This document shows positions 1 to 8,565 of a stretch of 64,000 nt of DNA, one piece after another. The notes beneath the pieces were generated by a model, which was given only the letters and a program-made list of their open reading frames with translations, searched no databases and was not told the origin of the DNA. The position numbers were made by a program, and so were the translations under genes. Every line of letters begins with the position of its first letter. The first letter of the stretch is position 1. Source of the DNA: Methylophilus rhizosphaerae (GTDB lineage: Bacteria; Pseudomonadota; Gammaproteobacteria; Burkholderiales; Methylophilaceae); contig NZ_FNFX01000001.1 of assembly GCF_900100975.1 (NCBI RefSeq), positions 702,112 through 766,111 of the forward strand, read 5' to 3'.

Positions 1-674
1 TTCTCAGGGTTAGCATTCTTTAAATCTAAAGCAGAATTAATTTTAAGCCTTGAAAGTTTAGGCTCTAACCTTCTACCAACTCCCCATATTTCACCAGTTG
101 GTAAAGCTGCTAATCTTTCATTAACTATATTCGTTTCATAATCATTGAAATTATAGACACCGTTCATTTCTGGATTTTTTTTAGCTACATGATTTGCAAG
201 CTTTGCCAATGTTTTAGAAGTGCCTATTCCCACACAAACTGGAAGTCTTATATCTTTCCAAACTCTTGCTTTAATTTCTCTGGCTATTTGAGTGTGATCA
301 CCTGAAACACCTGTCATATCCAAAAAGCATTCATCAATTGAATACACTTCTTGGATTGGACCATATTCAGAAAGAATAGCCATTAAACGATTACTCATAT
401 CAGCATATAAGGGGTAATTACTTGATAAAACAACAATGCCATGCTGTTTTATTAAGTCTCGCATTTTGAATAAAGGCTCACCCATTTTGATACCCAAATC
501 TTTAGCTTCTTGGCTTCGGGCAATAGCACATCCATCGTTATTACTAACTACAACAACGGGAATTCCCCATAATTTTGGGTCAAATACTCTTTGAGCACTT
601 ACATAGAAATTGTTGGCATCAATAATGAATATTGATCTTGGCAAGGTTTGAACTAAAGACATGCTATTAGTCAT
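1..674 (-). CDS. umuC: DNA polymerase V catalytic subunit UmuC (partial)
   Basis: Y-family translesion DNA polymerase, the catalytic subunit of the UmuD'2C complex that copies past DNA lesions. I translated the minus strand by hand: the visible N-terminal ~224 residues contain the palm signatures IIDANNFYVS and, around residue 113, SIDECFLDMTG, which carry the metal-binding acidic residues. The gene runs off the left edge, so its 3' half is missing. ATG at 674 overlaps the umuD stop by 8 bases, indicating translational coupling; an in-frame ATG at 662 is an alternative start. Plasmid-borne umuDC operons are common cargo of conjugative elements. Confidence 0.93.
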   Translation of the reverse strand, partial: MTNSMSLVQTLPRSIFIIDANNFYVSAQRVFDPKLWGIPVVVVSNNDGCAIARSQEAKDLGIKMGEPLFKMRDLIKQHGIVVLSSNYPLYADMSNRLMAILSEYGPIQEVYSIDECFLDMTGVSGDHTQIAREIKARVWKDIRLPVCVGIGTSKTLAKLANHVAKKNPEMNGVYNFNDYETNIVNERLAALPTGEIWGVGRRLEPKLSRLKINSALDLKNANPE

Positions 675-1209
675 TGAATCGATGAAATGTGCCTGTGATT
701 ACTCCCCATAATTCAAAGCTAGTGAATTCAGTAATATGAATAGGTTTGAAACCCTCATTAGCTGGCATTAATAATGGAAAGCCATCAGATGCACGATTTA
801 AAATCTTCATGGTGAATTGACCATCCACCACTGCCAATACACGACTACCAATTTTTGCAATTGCTTGACGATCAACTACTGCCATTGCACCATAATTGAG
901 TCCAGCATTAACCATTGAGTAGCCACCTACTTTTGCATAAAAGCTAGAGTTCTCATTCTTGATAAGATATTTATCAATCTTTAATCTCTCTTCAATATGA
1001 TCACTTGCCGGTGATGGGAAACCTGCTGAAACACTACTGCTATAAAGATTGAGCTCTATATCTATATCGTTATTAATGAACACACCAATGCCAGGCACTT
1101 CTTCATTGAATTGGGGCCAGCCTAAAGCATTCCAATTTCTTTCAGGGAAGAGTCGCAAGAATTCATTTTGAATTTCTAAAATAACTGAAGGTGGTAATTG
1201 ATTACCCAT
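667..1209 (-). CDS. umuD: SOS mutagenesis protein UmuD (LexA-like self-cleaving)
   Basis: Serine/lysine-dyad peptidase of the LexA/UmuD family. In UmuD, RecA-stimulated self-cleavage gives the UmuD' subunit of polymerase V. The cleavage region AGFPSPASD (about residues 62-70) matches the classical CGFPSPAAD. The nucleophile Ser lies in GYSMVNAG (family form GDSM) and the general-base Lys in DGQFTMKIL. At 180 residues it is longer than E. coli UmuD (139) because of an N-terminal extension of about 40 residues. It overlaps umuC downstream. The Asp-to-Tyr change before the catalytic Ser is unusual but outside the dyad. Confidence 0.93.
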   Translation of the reverse strand: MGNQLPPSVILEIQNEFLRLFPERNWNALGWPQFNEEVPGIGVFINNDIDIELNLYSSSVSAGFPSPASDHIEERLKIDKYLIKNENSSFYAKVGGYSMVNAGLNYGAMAVVDRQAIAKIGSRVLAVVDGQFTMKILNRASDGFPLLMPANEGFKPIHITEFTSFELWGVITGTFHRFND

Positions 1210-1259
1210 GATTCACTCTTAACATCAATCTGCAAAATATCGCATATATGATAAACCCA

Positions 1260-1490
1260 TTAAGCAAGTCTTTCACTTATGAACTGATCACAATGTCCTC
1301 GCTTTTCAGCTACTTGAAAAGTAAGGTCGTCTAGCTCTTCCATTTCATTTTTAGTTGGTGGCTTACCCTTACCCTCCAAACTATCCAGAAACTTCTTATC
1401 TAGGGCATTCTGTGTAGCTTCAGCCTTAACTTTAATCTGTAGCCACTCTGAATAAAGTTTTTTCCATTCCACACTATCTTCTACGGTCAT
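1260..1490 (-). CDS. Small charged protein, unknown function
   Basis: 76-residue, highly charged, probably all-helical protein; I recognise no family. The start is supported by an AGGAG ribosome binding site 7 bases before ATG. It is the first gene of the unit that continues into umuD and umuC (51-base gap to umuD), so it may be transcribed with the SOS genes. No signal peptide or membrane segment is visible. Confidence 0.6.
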   Translation of the reverse strand: MTVEDSVEWKKLYSEWLQIKVKAEATQNALDKKFLDSLEGKGKPPTKNEMEELDDLTFQVAEKRGHCDQFISERLA

Positions 1491-1524
1491 AAAGGCTCCT
1501 ATTGGATTGGTAAATTCTTATACT

Positions 1525-1540
1525 CTGTATGACCATAGAG
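1525..1540. promoter_or_regulatory. LexA-box-like palindrome upstream of umuDC unit
   Basis: CTGTATGACCATAGAG resembles the SOS box CTGT-N8-ACAG with one mismatch in the right arm. It sits about 35 bases upstream of the first gene of the umuDC unit, and also upstream of the divergent gene at 1608. Binding is inferred. Confidence 0.35.
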
Positions 1541-1607
1541 AAATTATGGTGTTCTGTAATTCAGAGGTATATTACTGAAATAAAAATGAAAATACTTAGG
1601 GGGGTGT

Positions 1608-2573
1608 ATGGGGCTATTAGATTTTCTGTTCGGAAAAAAAACGACTGAACAAACCAAAACCAGCAGTTTTAATAACAAACCTTTAGTTCAAATTGAAGAT
1701 AGTTTCATTATTATCAATTCAATGGATTACTTTGGAATGTATGAGAAGTCAAAAGATGGTAATTGGTTAATATCATGGAGAGGAAGCACACAGGGAAAAC
1801 CTTACGGTGAATATCTGCTTTATGATATTAAAAATAAAGAGGTTGCTACTCATGGAAAGCTCGAAAAACCTCAAGCTGGACATGTAGCAAATAATGGCAC
1901 TTTCACTATTGAAGATTGGATGAATTCCAATAGTTTGATTGGCACATTCAATGTCTTTTCTTCAACTGGTGAATCTCTCTTCAAAGAAACTCTACAAGCC
2001 AATATATTGAATAGTGGCATATCAACTAATGGTGAATTAGCTGTTTGTCAGACTGCTAACAATCCCAATGGTGATGACGGTTCAGTAATGGTTGCTGTTA
2101 ATGTGAAAACCAATTCCAGGCTGTTTAAAATTCATCCAGAAATTGGTTGGGCTGATGGATATGATTTTGATGAAGAGAAGCAATTAATCAAAGTTGTTGT
2201 TAATAGTGTGGGTAAGTTTAGCTATGACTCAAACGGTAATTTTATTGATGCAAAAAAATACATTGAAGCACGTTTAAACTCCACTGAATACAACATAGCA
2301 ATCTTGGCATGTGATGAAATAATGAAAGAAGATAATGTGTCTGTAGAAGTCGCTCAATCAGTATTTGATTCAGCTAGTAAGGCATTAGCTAAAGGTGGGG
2401 TTAATGATAGTAGCTATAAACCGATAGCTTACAAGTCTATGGGTTTAGCTCAGTTGGTTATGGGCAATGAAAAAGAAGCATTAAAGAACTTTGATGAAGC
2501 TATGAAATTGAATCCGAAAATCGGATTGAAGAGAAAATCTGATTCACTCAGAAAGAAACTGAATTCAAATTGA
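1608..2573 (+). CDS. TPR-containing protein, unknown function
   Basis: 321-residue soluble protein without signal peptide. The C-terminal ~90 residues look like tetratricopeptide (TPR) helices (SMGLAQLVMGNEKEALKNFD, then EAMKLNPK), a protein-interaction fold. The N-terminal two thirds look beta-rich and unassigned. A very strong purine-rich ribosome binding site (AGGGGGG) precedes the ATG. The gene diverges from the umuDC unit and converges on the interrupted gene at 2574, abutting it with no gap. Confidence 0.75.
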   Translation: MGLLDFLFGKKTTEQTKTSSFNNKPLVQIEDSFIIINSMDYFGMYEKSKDGNWLISWRGSTQGKPYGEYLLYDIKNKEVATHGKLEKPQAGHVANNGTFTIEDWMNSNSLIGTFNVFSSTGESLFKETLQANILNSGISTNGELAVCQTANNPNGDDGSVMVAVNVKTNSRLFKIHPEIGWADGYDFDEEKQLIKVVVNSVGKFSYDSNGNFIDAKKYIEARLNSTEYNIAILACDEIMKEDNVSVEVAQSVFDSASKALAKGGVNDSSYKPIAYKSMGLAQLVMGNEKEALKNFDEAMKLNPKIGLKRKSDSLRKKLNSN

Positions 2574-2813
2574 TTATCTCTCATCCCTAAACATAATGAC
2601 GGTGTATCGCTCTACATCGCTCCAAGAAGTTTCTATGTAAATGTCTTCGCCAGTGGGTAAGTTGTATTTACCCAATACATGACCTGCAACCTCGTTAATT
2701 TCGTCATTATTAGCCTGTATATCTTCAGGGGATAGCTCACCCCATTGATTATTCACGAACTGGTCTATAAATGGCTCTATATTGAGTTTATGAGTATCAC
2801 AATGCTCTTTAAG
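2574..2813 (-). pseudogene. 3' part of a small plasmid-type gene split by the chromate cassette
   Basis: Holds residues 12 to 90 of a protein whose start lies at 8698. Reading across the junction after removing 2814-8658 and one copy of CTTTAAG gives one open frame of 90 codons plus stop, beginning MELGQLVITATLKEHCDTHK and continuing through NNQWGELSPEDIQANND to FRDER. This resembles a small protein family common on plasmids and integrative elements (GDWGDL..ED...ND-like motif, unknown function). A GTG at 2756 could start a shortened 60-residue product, but the preceding in-frame codons look coding, so it is better read as a broken gene. Confidence 0.85.
2807..2813. repeat. Target-site duplication, left copy (CTTTAAG)
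   Basis: CTTTAAG lies immediately outside the TG end of the cassette and is repeated directly at 8659-8665 immediately outside the CA end. Confidence 0.85.
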
Positions 2814-2883
2814 TGAGTATTCTCATCTAGTTGACCACCAATTATTATTCAAACTGACCAGTGATTCTAATAACTACTGACCA
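2814..2883. repeat. Left terminal inverted repeat region of the cassette
   Basis: Contains TGAGTATTCTCA and three TGACCA copies. It aligns with the reverse complement of 8566-8658, sharing TATTCTCA, TTGACCA, ACTGACCAGTG and CTACTGACCA in the same order. Confidence 0.8.
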
Positions 2884-3079
2884 CCCCATCAATGCCGAAA
2901 AATGAGACCATCCTGATAGCTGTCAGTCAGGTTCGGTGCTAACGGCCCAAAGCGGACATTAACCCGATTATTCATTCGGTTGGCGAAATTGTGGCAATAA
3001 GCCAGTCACTAAAAAGTCAAAGTTAGTGGCTTTTACAATAAACTCTACCAACCAAAATAAAAAATAACATTCAGGCTGA

Positions 3080-4387
3080 TTGGAGTTTGGTTTGGCAAAT
3101 GTATCTCTAAAATTGAAATCAATACTTGCAAGTCCGCTGACGCAAAATCGCAACTATATGCTGTTGTTTTCTGCACAGCTTATTTCATTGGTAGGTAGCG
3201 GTTTGACTACTATAGGCCTGGCATTATTTGCACACCAAATAGTGGAAAACAGTTCTGCTGCGGTGGTAATTGGTAATGCTTTAATGTTGCGAATTTTGGC
3301 ATTTCTGATGTTTTCTCAATTTGCTGGAATCCTGGCAGATAGAGTCAATCGCAAATACATGCTTATTATTGCTGATGTTGTGCGCTTAGGTTTACTGGCA
3401 TTATTCCCTTTCCTTGATAGCGTTTGGCAGATTTATACGATGATCTTTTTGATCAATGCTGCCACGGCTTTTTTTACACCGACTTTTGACTCCACATTGC
3501 CAGAGGTCGCTGGTCGTGAGCACTACGTGAAAGCATTATCATTTTCTAGAGTCGCCGTGGATCTTGAAGCCATACTGGCTCCTGCGATTGCAGGGCTTGT
3601 ATTTGCTTTGTTAGGATTAAAGTGGCTGTTTTGGTTAGATTCGCTTTCTTATTTGTTATCTGCCGTCTTAGTATTTGCTACTGTTTTGTCTTATAAAAAA
3701 ACTATCGTTGCAAAATTCTCGCCCACATCCTTGTTACAAGAGTTGAGTTTTGGGACAAAAATTCTATTTCGTGAAGCATCTCTAAAACGCGCCCTTTTAT
3801 TGAGTTTTGCAGAAGCATTAGCTGGTGCCGCGGCTATCGTTGCTACAGTGGTCTATATTAAGGACGTGCTTTTATTAAGTGAGACTTCGTTTGTATTGGT
3901 AATGGCTGGCTTAGGGTTAGGTTCTACAATTACTGCCTTGGTTCTAGGGAAATTCACTGGCCGATACGAATCCCTTGCAAGTAATGATTTAGAGTTACAT
4001 GGCCGTCGGCACCGCTGGACTGAACAGGTTTTATTAATCGGGGGAATTGTCTTAGGAGTCATACTTTTACCTGGCTTCTTAAAACCGGGTTTGGCTATAT
4101 TTTCATTCTTATGGTTTTTGAATGGTGCTGGCCAAGTACTGATAGCTATTTCTTCAACTTCATTGCTAGCAGAGCATACGGCTGAATCGGAGCGAGGTAG
4201 AGGCTATGCTGCACATTTTGCATGGACGCATGCATTCTGGTTGATTACATATCCGGCCATTGGTCATGGGGTTGCAAAGCTAGGTGTGCCGATAACATTT
4301 ACATTGGCCGGTATTGTATGTATATTTATAGTAACATTTGCCTTCTTATATCTGAAGTTCACTCCACAACATAAGCATTCATATTAG
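3080..4387 (+). CDS. MFS transporter (EntS/NreB-like, MFS_3 group)
   Basis: 435-residue inner-membrane exporter of the major facilitator superfamily, with about 12 hydrophobic segments and the loop 2-3 signature GILADRVNRKYML. It most resembles the MFS_3 branch (enterobactin or metal exporters); the substrate is unknown, and the location beside chrA suggests metal or oxyanion stress. The first in-frame start is TTG at 3080 without a clear Shine-Dalgarno site, so the true start may lie slightly downstream before the first membrane segment (LLFSAQLISLVGSG). The C-terminus ends HKHSY, with two histidines. Confidence 0.82.
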   Translation: MEFGLANVSLKLKSILASPLTQNRNYMLLFSAQLISLVGSGLTTIGLALFAHQIVENSSAAVVIGNALMLRILAFLMFSQFAGILADRVNRKYMLIIADVVRLGLLALFPFLDSVWQIYTMIFLINAATAFFTPTFDSTLPEVAGREHYVKALSFSRVAVDLEAILAPAIAGLVFALLGLKWLFWLDSLSYLLSAVLVFATVLSYKKTIVAKFSPTSLLQELSFGTKILFREASLKRALLLSFAEALAGAAAIVATVVYIKDVLLLSETSFVLVMAGLGLGSTITALVLGKFTGRYESLASNDLELHGRRHRWTEQVLLIGGIVLGVILLPGFLKPGLAIFSFLWFLNGAGQVLIAISSTSLLAEHTAESERGRGYAAHFAWTHAFWLITYPAIGHGVAKLGVPITFTLAGIVCIFIVTFAFLYLKFTPQHKHSY

Positions 4388-4472
4388 TTCAGCTTAGTGA
4401 AGGGGTTAGCATCCTTATAGACTGTTTAAGTGCGATACTGTATACCCGCTCATTCAGAACTTAGAAATCATT

Positions 4473-4583
4473 ATGAAAAAACTTTTAGTAATAGGTTTAG
4501 CTTTAGGCTTTCTTGCCATTACCGGCTGTCAGCATGTTGGTCAACATTGCCCACCTGGCCAGGCAAAAAAAGGGAATTGCTAG
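4473..4583 (+). CDS. Small lipoprotein (36 residues)
   Basis: MKKLLVIGLALGFLAITGCQ followed by HVGQHCPPGQAKKGNC. A lipoprotein signal peptide with lipobox ITGC leaves a mature peptide of only 18 residues with three cysteines including the lipidated one. It lies 85 bases after the MFS gene on the same strand. A longer overlapping frame (from 4430) has no such features and is rejected. Function unknown; the cysteines and histidines could bind metal. Confidence 0.7.
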   Translation: MKKLLVIGLALGFLAITGCQHVGQHCPPGQAKKGNC

Positions 4584-4732
4584 AATTCTCACGGTCCATT
4601 GTAGTCGTCAACACTTGACCGTGTTAGACATGCTGCTTGAGCCTAAGCCACAATATTGAAACCCTGAAGGTGACTGTGTTTCAATAAGCTCAGCCTAGTT
4701 CTCAATGGGCTTGATACTTCATCAAAAGTACA

Positions 4733-4757
4733 AAAAGGGATCTTTCGATCCCTTTCC
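4733..4757 (-). terminator. Rho-independent terminator of the binding-protein gene
   Basis: AAAGGGATC-TTTC-GATCCCTTT hairpin followed on the minus strand by a T-run, 22 bases after the stop of the gene ending at 4779; it may also stop the plus-strand unit. Confidence 0.75.
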
Positions 4758-4778
4758 TTTTCTATATTGTAAATTAGC

Positions 4779-5786
4779 TTACTTCAAGAAGACTTGATCA
4801 AACACCCCACCATCTTCGAAGTGAGTTTTCTGAGCTTTCTTCCAGCCACCGAACAGTTCGTCTACCGTAAATAATTCTAGTTTTGGATATTGGCTCTCAT
4901 ATTTCTGAGCTATAGCTTCATTGCGTGGACGATAAAGATTTTTCGCAATAATTTCCTGACCTTCATTACTATATAAATAGTTTAAGTAGGCTTCAGCAAC
5001 AGCGCGTGTTTTATGCTTATCAACCACTTTATCAACTACTGAAACTGAAGGTTCTGCCAAGATTGAAATATTTGGAACGATGATATCAAATTTACCACCA
5101 TCTTCTTTTTTGGCCAGTAAAGCTTCGTTTTCCCAGCCTACCAAAACATCACCAATACCACGTTCAATAAAAGTAGTAGTCGCACCTCGTGCACCTGAGT
5201 CTAAAACAGAAACGTTTTTGTAGAATTTGGTAATGTAATCACGCGCTTTGGCATCATCACCTTTATTTGCTTTTAATGCTTGCCCATAAGCTGCTAAATA
5301 GGTCCAACGTGCACCTCCCGATGTTTTTGGGTTAGCTGGAATGATGCCAATGCCTGGTTTGATTAAGTCATTCCAAGTGCGAATATTTTTCGGATTACCT
5401 TTACGTACTAAAAAAACGATTGTAGAACTATAGGGAGCACTATTATTAGGAAGGCGTTTTATCCAATCCTTGTTAACAAGTTTAGCTTTGTCATGCAATA
5501 CATCAATGTCATAAGCTAAGCCCAGAGTTGCTACGTCCGCATCTAAACCATCAATGATTGAACGAGCTTGTTTGGATGAGCCTCCATGTGATTGACGTAC
5601 AGTTACTTTGTCACCAGTTTTTCCAAGCCAGTATTTTGCAAAGGCAGCATTATAATTTTGGTAGAGTTCTCTAGTAGGGTCATAAGAGACATTTAAGAGC
5701 GTGACTTCAGCAGCATTGACTAGAGTTGTATTCAAACCCGTTAAAAGTGTAACTAATAATGTACTTATAGATAATATAGTTTTCAT
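4779..5786 (-). CDS. Sulfate/thiosulfate-type ABC transporter binding protein
   Basis: 335-residue periplasmic solute-binding protein of the Sbp/CysP family. It has a signal peptide (hydrophobic core [12 protein letters not shown], cleavage after VNAA), then [21 protein letters not shown] and [20 protein letters not shown], both typical of sulfate binders. No permease or ATPase gene is nearby, so it would have to serve a host transporter or only sequester ligand. It is transcribed opposite to the other cassette genes. Chromate is a structural mimic of sulfate that enters through sulfate uptake, which gives a plausible link to chrA; that role is inferred. Confidence 0.88.
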   Translation of the reverse strand: MKTILSISTLLVTLLTGLNTTLVNAAEVTLLNVSYDPTRELYQNYNAAFAKYWLGKTGDKVTVRQSHGGSSKQARSIIDGLDADVATLGLAYDIDVLHDKAKLVNKDWIKRLPNNSAPYSSTIVFLVRKGNPKNIRTWNDLIKPGIGIIPANPKTSGGARWTYLAAYGQALKANKGDDAKARDYITKFYKNVSVLDSGARGATTTFIERGIGDVLVGWENEALLAKKEDGGKFDIIVPNISILAEPSVSVVDKVVDKHKTRAVAEAYLNYLYSNEGQEIIAKNLYRPRNEAIAQKYESQYPKLELFTVDELFGGWKKAQKTHFEDGGVFDQVFLK

Positions 5787-5942
5787 AAGAGGCCTATGTT
5801 TGTTTTTACAGAGCGCACTATAAACATAAATCGTTATCTTAAAAAATAATATAAATTTATTTAGTTATTCTAAAAGGTTATATGCTATTTATTATTATTT
5901 GATATTTAAAAAAGATTAAGTTGTAAGTATAATTTCGGCACT

Positions 5943-6016
5943 GGGGATTTAGCAGCCTCCCCGCTTCAAGACGCACTGCGTCCAAGGTCTGCTCAAATCT
6001 TGGGTCTTATAAACCC
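5943..6016 (+). ncRNA. Structured RNA leader upstream of chrA (candidate riboregulator)
   Basis: Four consecutive hairpins can be drawn: GGGGA/TCCCC (5943-5947 with 5958-5962), GACGC-ACT-GCGTC (5970-5982), CAAGGT/ATCTTG with one G-U pair (5983-5988 with 5997-6002) and GGGT/ACCC (6002-6005 with 6013-6016, competing at one base). The first loop contains AGCAG (5951-5955) and the third CTGCT (5989-5993), a perfect 5-base loop-loop complement that could form a kissing pseudoknot. The start codon of chrA is 16 bases beyond. This resembles in position the reported chrB-type RNA motifs upstream of chromate genes, but I could not compare with their consensus. Confidence 0.5.
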
Positions 6017-6031
6017 ACTAGAAGAGAGCTT

Positions 6032-7396
6032 ATGGACGCAACGAATACAACAACAGCTTCAACAACACAAACTTCAATCCCTGACTCAGTCTCACCATAT
6101 CAAGCCTTTTGGTACTGGCTTAAATTAGGCTTTATTAGCTTTGGCGGCCCGGCAGGCCAAATCTCAATCATGCATCATGACTTGGTTGAGAAAAAACGCT
6201 GGATTTCAGAAAAGCGTTTCTTACATGCACTCAACTATTGCATGGTATTGCCTGGACCGGAAGCACAACAGCTAGCCACCTATATCGGATGGTTGATGCA
6301 TCGTACATGGGGTGGAATTATTGCCGGTGTACTTTTCGTACTGCCTTCATTTTTCATTTTAGTCAGCCTTGCCTATATCTATATGGCCTATGGAAGTGTT
6401 CCAGCGGTAGCTGGAGTGCTTTATGGCATTAAGCCAGCTGTGGTGGCCATCGTGCTCTTTGCAGCTTACCGGATAGGATCGCGTGCACTAAAGAACAAAG
6501 TGTTGTGGTCAATAGCGGCGCTAGCTTTCATTGCAATATTCGCTTTGAAAGTGCCTTTTCCTATCATTGTTCTTATTGCGGGTGTGATTGGCCATTTTGG
6601 TGGAAAGTTAACACCTCAATACTTCAAGGTTGGCGGTGGGCATGGCGCTGCTGATAAAGACTACGGTCGTGCGCTGATAGATGATGATACCCCAACGCCT
6701 GAACACGCTTTCTTTTCCTGGAAAAAGATGGCCAAAATTGCTGCCATTGGTTTAGCAATTTGGTCAGTATTTATGTCTTATTTAGTATTGCGTTATGGCT
6801 GGAGCAATGCATTCACGCAAATGGGATGGTTCTTTACCAAAGCTGCACTTATGACATTCGGTGGTGCCTATGCAGTTTTGCCTTATGTTTATCAAGGCGC
6901 AGTTGAACACTATCATTGGCTCAATCCAACGCAAATGATTGATGGTTTGGCATTAGGGGAAACTACGCCTGGCCCACTTATTATGGTGGTGACCTTTGTT
7001 GGTTTTGTCGGTGGTTGGGTCACTCAGGTGTTTGGACCTGATGCAGTCTTTGCATCAGCATTTGTAGCATCTGCAATTGTGACATTTTTTACATTTCTAC
7101 CTAGCTTCATCTTTATATTCATGGGTGCGCCATTCATAGAAACGACCCATGGGAATTTAAAATTCACCGCACCACTGAGTGCTATTACTGCCGCGGTAGT
7201 TGGTGTCATATTTAACCTAGCTTTATTTTTTGCCTATCACGTCTTTTGGCCAACTGGTTTGAATGGCAACATTGATTGGTTTTCAATATTGCTAACTGTT
7301 GCTGCAACTATTGCGGTATTCCGGTTCAAAGTGAATGTCATCCCAGTCATCTTGGTAAGCGGATTAGTGGGCATGATTTGGCAACTAACTATGTGA
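6032..7396 (+). CDS. chrA: Chromate transporter ChrA (two-domain)
   Basis: 454-residue inner-membrane chromate efflux protein of the CHR family, long form with two homologous halves. Signatures: FGGPAGQISIMHHDLVEKKR and LPGPEAQQLATYIGW in the N-terminal half; FGGAYAVLPYVYQGA and GLALGETTPGPLIMVVTFVG in the C-terminal half, separated by a hydrophilic linker near residues 200-235. About 10-12 hydrophobic segments. ATG at 6032 follows a purine-rich AGAAGAGAG. It expels chromate from the cytoplasm. Expression may be controlled by the structured leader immediately upstream. Confidence 0.96.
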   Translation: MDATNTTTASTTQTSIPDSVSPYQAFWYWLKLGFISFGGPAGQISIMHHDLVEKKRWISEKRFLHALNYCMVLPGPEAQQLATYIGWLMHRTWGGIIAGVLFVLPSFFILVSLAYIYMAYGSVPAVAGVLYGIKPAVVAIVLFAAYRIGSRALKNKVLWSIAALAFIAIFALKVPFPIIVLIAGVIGHFGGKLTPQYFKVGGGHGAADKDYGRALIDDDTPTPEHAFFSWKKMAKIAAIGLAIWSVFMSYLVLRYGWSNAFTQMGWFFTKAALMTFGGAYAVLPYVYQGAVEHYHWLNPTQMIDGLALGETTPGPLIMVVTFVGFVGGWVTQVFGPDAVFASAFVASAIVTFFTFLPSFIFIFMGAPFIETTHGNLKFTAPLSAITAAVVGVIFNLALFFAYHVFWPTGLNGNIDWFSILLTVAATIAVFRFKVNVIPVILVSGLVGMIWQLTM

Positions 7397-7487
7397 TTGG
7401 AATCAATGGATTTACGATTTTAATTTTGAAACTAATCTTGTGGCATTTGTTGTACACTTGTTCTAGTTTATTAGTGGAGAAGAAACA

Positions 7488-8384
7488 ATGAATTTATGCA
7501 ATAAAATTTTATATGCAATAACCTTGGCGGCTTGCACAAGTATATCTTTAGCACAGGAAACAATTGACACTGCCAAGATCGAGCAGATTACGGGTATTCA
7601 AGGGAAGTACAATCAAGAAGAGAATGTATTCAAAATTTCTAAACCAAGAAACGATGTAAAAGTAAAAGTTGATCAGTGGCAAACACCACCATTCATGGGA
7701 TTAACTAGTTGGGCTGCTTTTATGCCGGCTAAAGGACACATCATGATGATGGGTGATACGGTTGTTTTTGAAGATGAAGTGAACCCAGCAATGAGCGCTG
7801 CTTTTGAAGCAGGTCTCGAAGTGACTGGGCTTCATAATCATTTCTTTTTTGACGAGCCTAAAGTGTATTTTATGCATATAGGTGGCATGGGTAACGAAGA
7901 TGAGTTGGCACGTGGAGTCAAAAAAGTGTATGACAAAATTGCTGACATTCGAAAAGCACATCCAGAACCCAATCGCCAGTTTCTAAAAGAGATAGGTAAG
8001 ACGAATAGCATCACTCTTGATCCTTTAGAACAGGTCCTCGGCCTAAAGGGTACGAGCCAGGATGGCATGGTCAAGTTTGTGATTGGGCGAGAAGCCACCA
8101 TGCATGGTGCTAAAGTTAGCAAGGAAATGGGCGTTAACACGTGGGCTGCTTTTGCAGGCACCGATACTTATGCCATTGTAGATGGTGACTTTGCCATGCT
8201 TAGAGAAGAGGTTCAACCCGTTTTGAAGGCTATGCGCCAAGGTGGTATCAATATCGTGGCCATACATAATCATATGACACATGATGAGCCAAACTATTAC
8301 TTCATGCATTATTGGGGAAAAGGCAAAGCGAAAGATCTTGCTGAAACGATTAAACAGGCTTTAGAAACCCAAGAAAAGAAATAA
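7488..8384 (+). CDS. DUF1259 (LppY/LpqO) periplasmic protein
   Basis: 298-residue exported protein: signal peptide MNLCNKILYAITLAACTSIS with likely cleavage after SLA, then two DUF1259 repeats. Both carry the conserved pattern WAAF, a GDxxxxxxE-type segment and a histidine-rich stretch (GLHNHFFFDEPKVYFMH; AIHNHMTHDEPNYYFMHYWG). The family often lies beside chrA, though its biochemical function is unknown; the HNH and DEP motifs suggest metal or ligand binding. It starts 91 bases after chrA and is followed by a terminator, so it is probably the last gene of the chrA unit. Confidence 0.9.
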   Translation: MNLCNKILYAITLAACTSISLAQETIDTAKIEQITGIQGKYNQEENVFKISKPRNDVKVKVDQWQTPPFMGLTSWAAFMPAKGHIMMMGDTVVFEDEVNPAMSAAFEAGLEVTGLHNHFFFDEPKVYFMHIGGMGNEDELARGVKKVYDKIADIRKAHPEPNRQFLKEIGKTNSITLDPLEQVLGLKGTSQDGMVKFVIGREATMHGAKVSKEMGVNTWAAFAGTDTYAIVDGDFAMLREEVQPVLKAMRQGGINIVAIHNHMTHDEPNYYFMHYWGKGKAKDLAETIKQALETQEKK

Positions 8385-8423
8385 ACTTTCAAGAATTATG
8401 GCTTAAGCCTGCAACAGAATACG

Positions 8424-8456
8424 AAAAGCCCAATCAGAAATGGTTGGGCTTTTTTG
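8424..8456 (+). terminator. Terminator of the chrA-DUF1259 unit
   Basis: AAAAGCCCAA and TTGGGCTTTT form a stem (8424-8433 with 8444-8453) followed by a T-run. Confidence 0.85.
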
Positions 8457-8565
8457 TTTCAGAAGCTAATCCGAATGACTGCTTTGGGCCGTTTTTTGCC
8501 CTTTGCACTTTAAATTAGCTTGCCACAATGCTGTCATTCAAAAAATACTCATAGCTTTTAATTAA

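Noticed and set aside
2574..2756. Stand-alone 60-residue gene starting at GTG
   Set aside because: In-frame codons upstream look coding and join exactly to an ATG at 8698 when the cassette is removed, so it is the tail of a split gene.
2832..2883. Repeated TGACCA motifs as a CRISPR array or origin iterons
   Set aside because: They occur only at the two ends of the chromate cassette in inverted order, fitting transposase-binding sites.
4430..4618. 62-residue plus-strand frame overlapping the small lipoprotein
   Set aside because: It is in another frame, without a ribosome site or recognisable features, while the 4473-4583 frame has a textbook lipoprotein signal.
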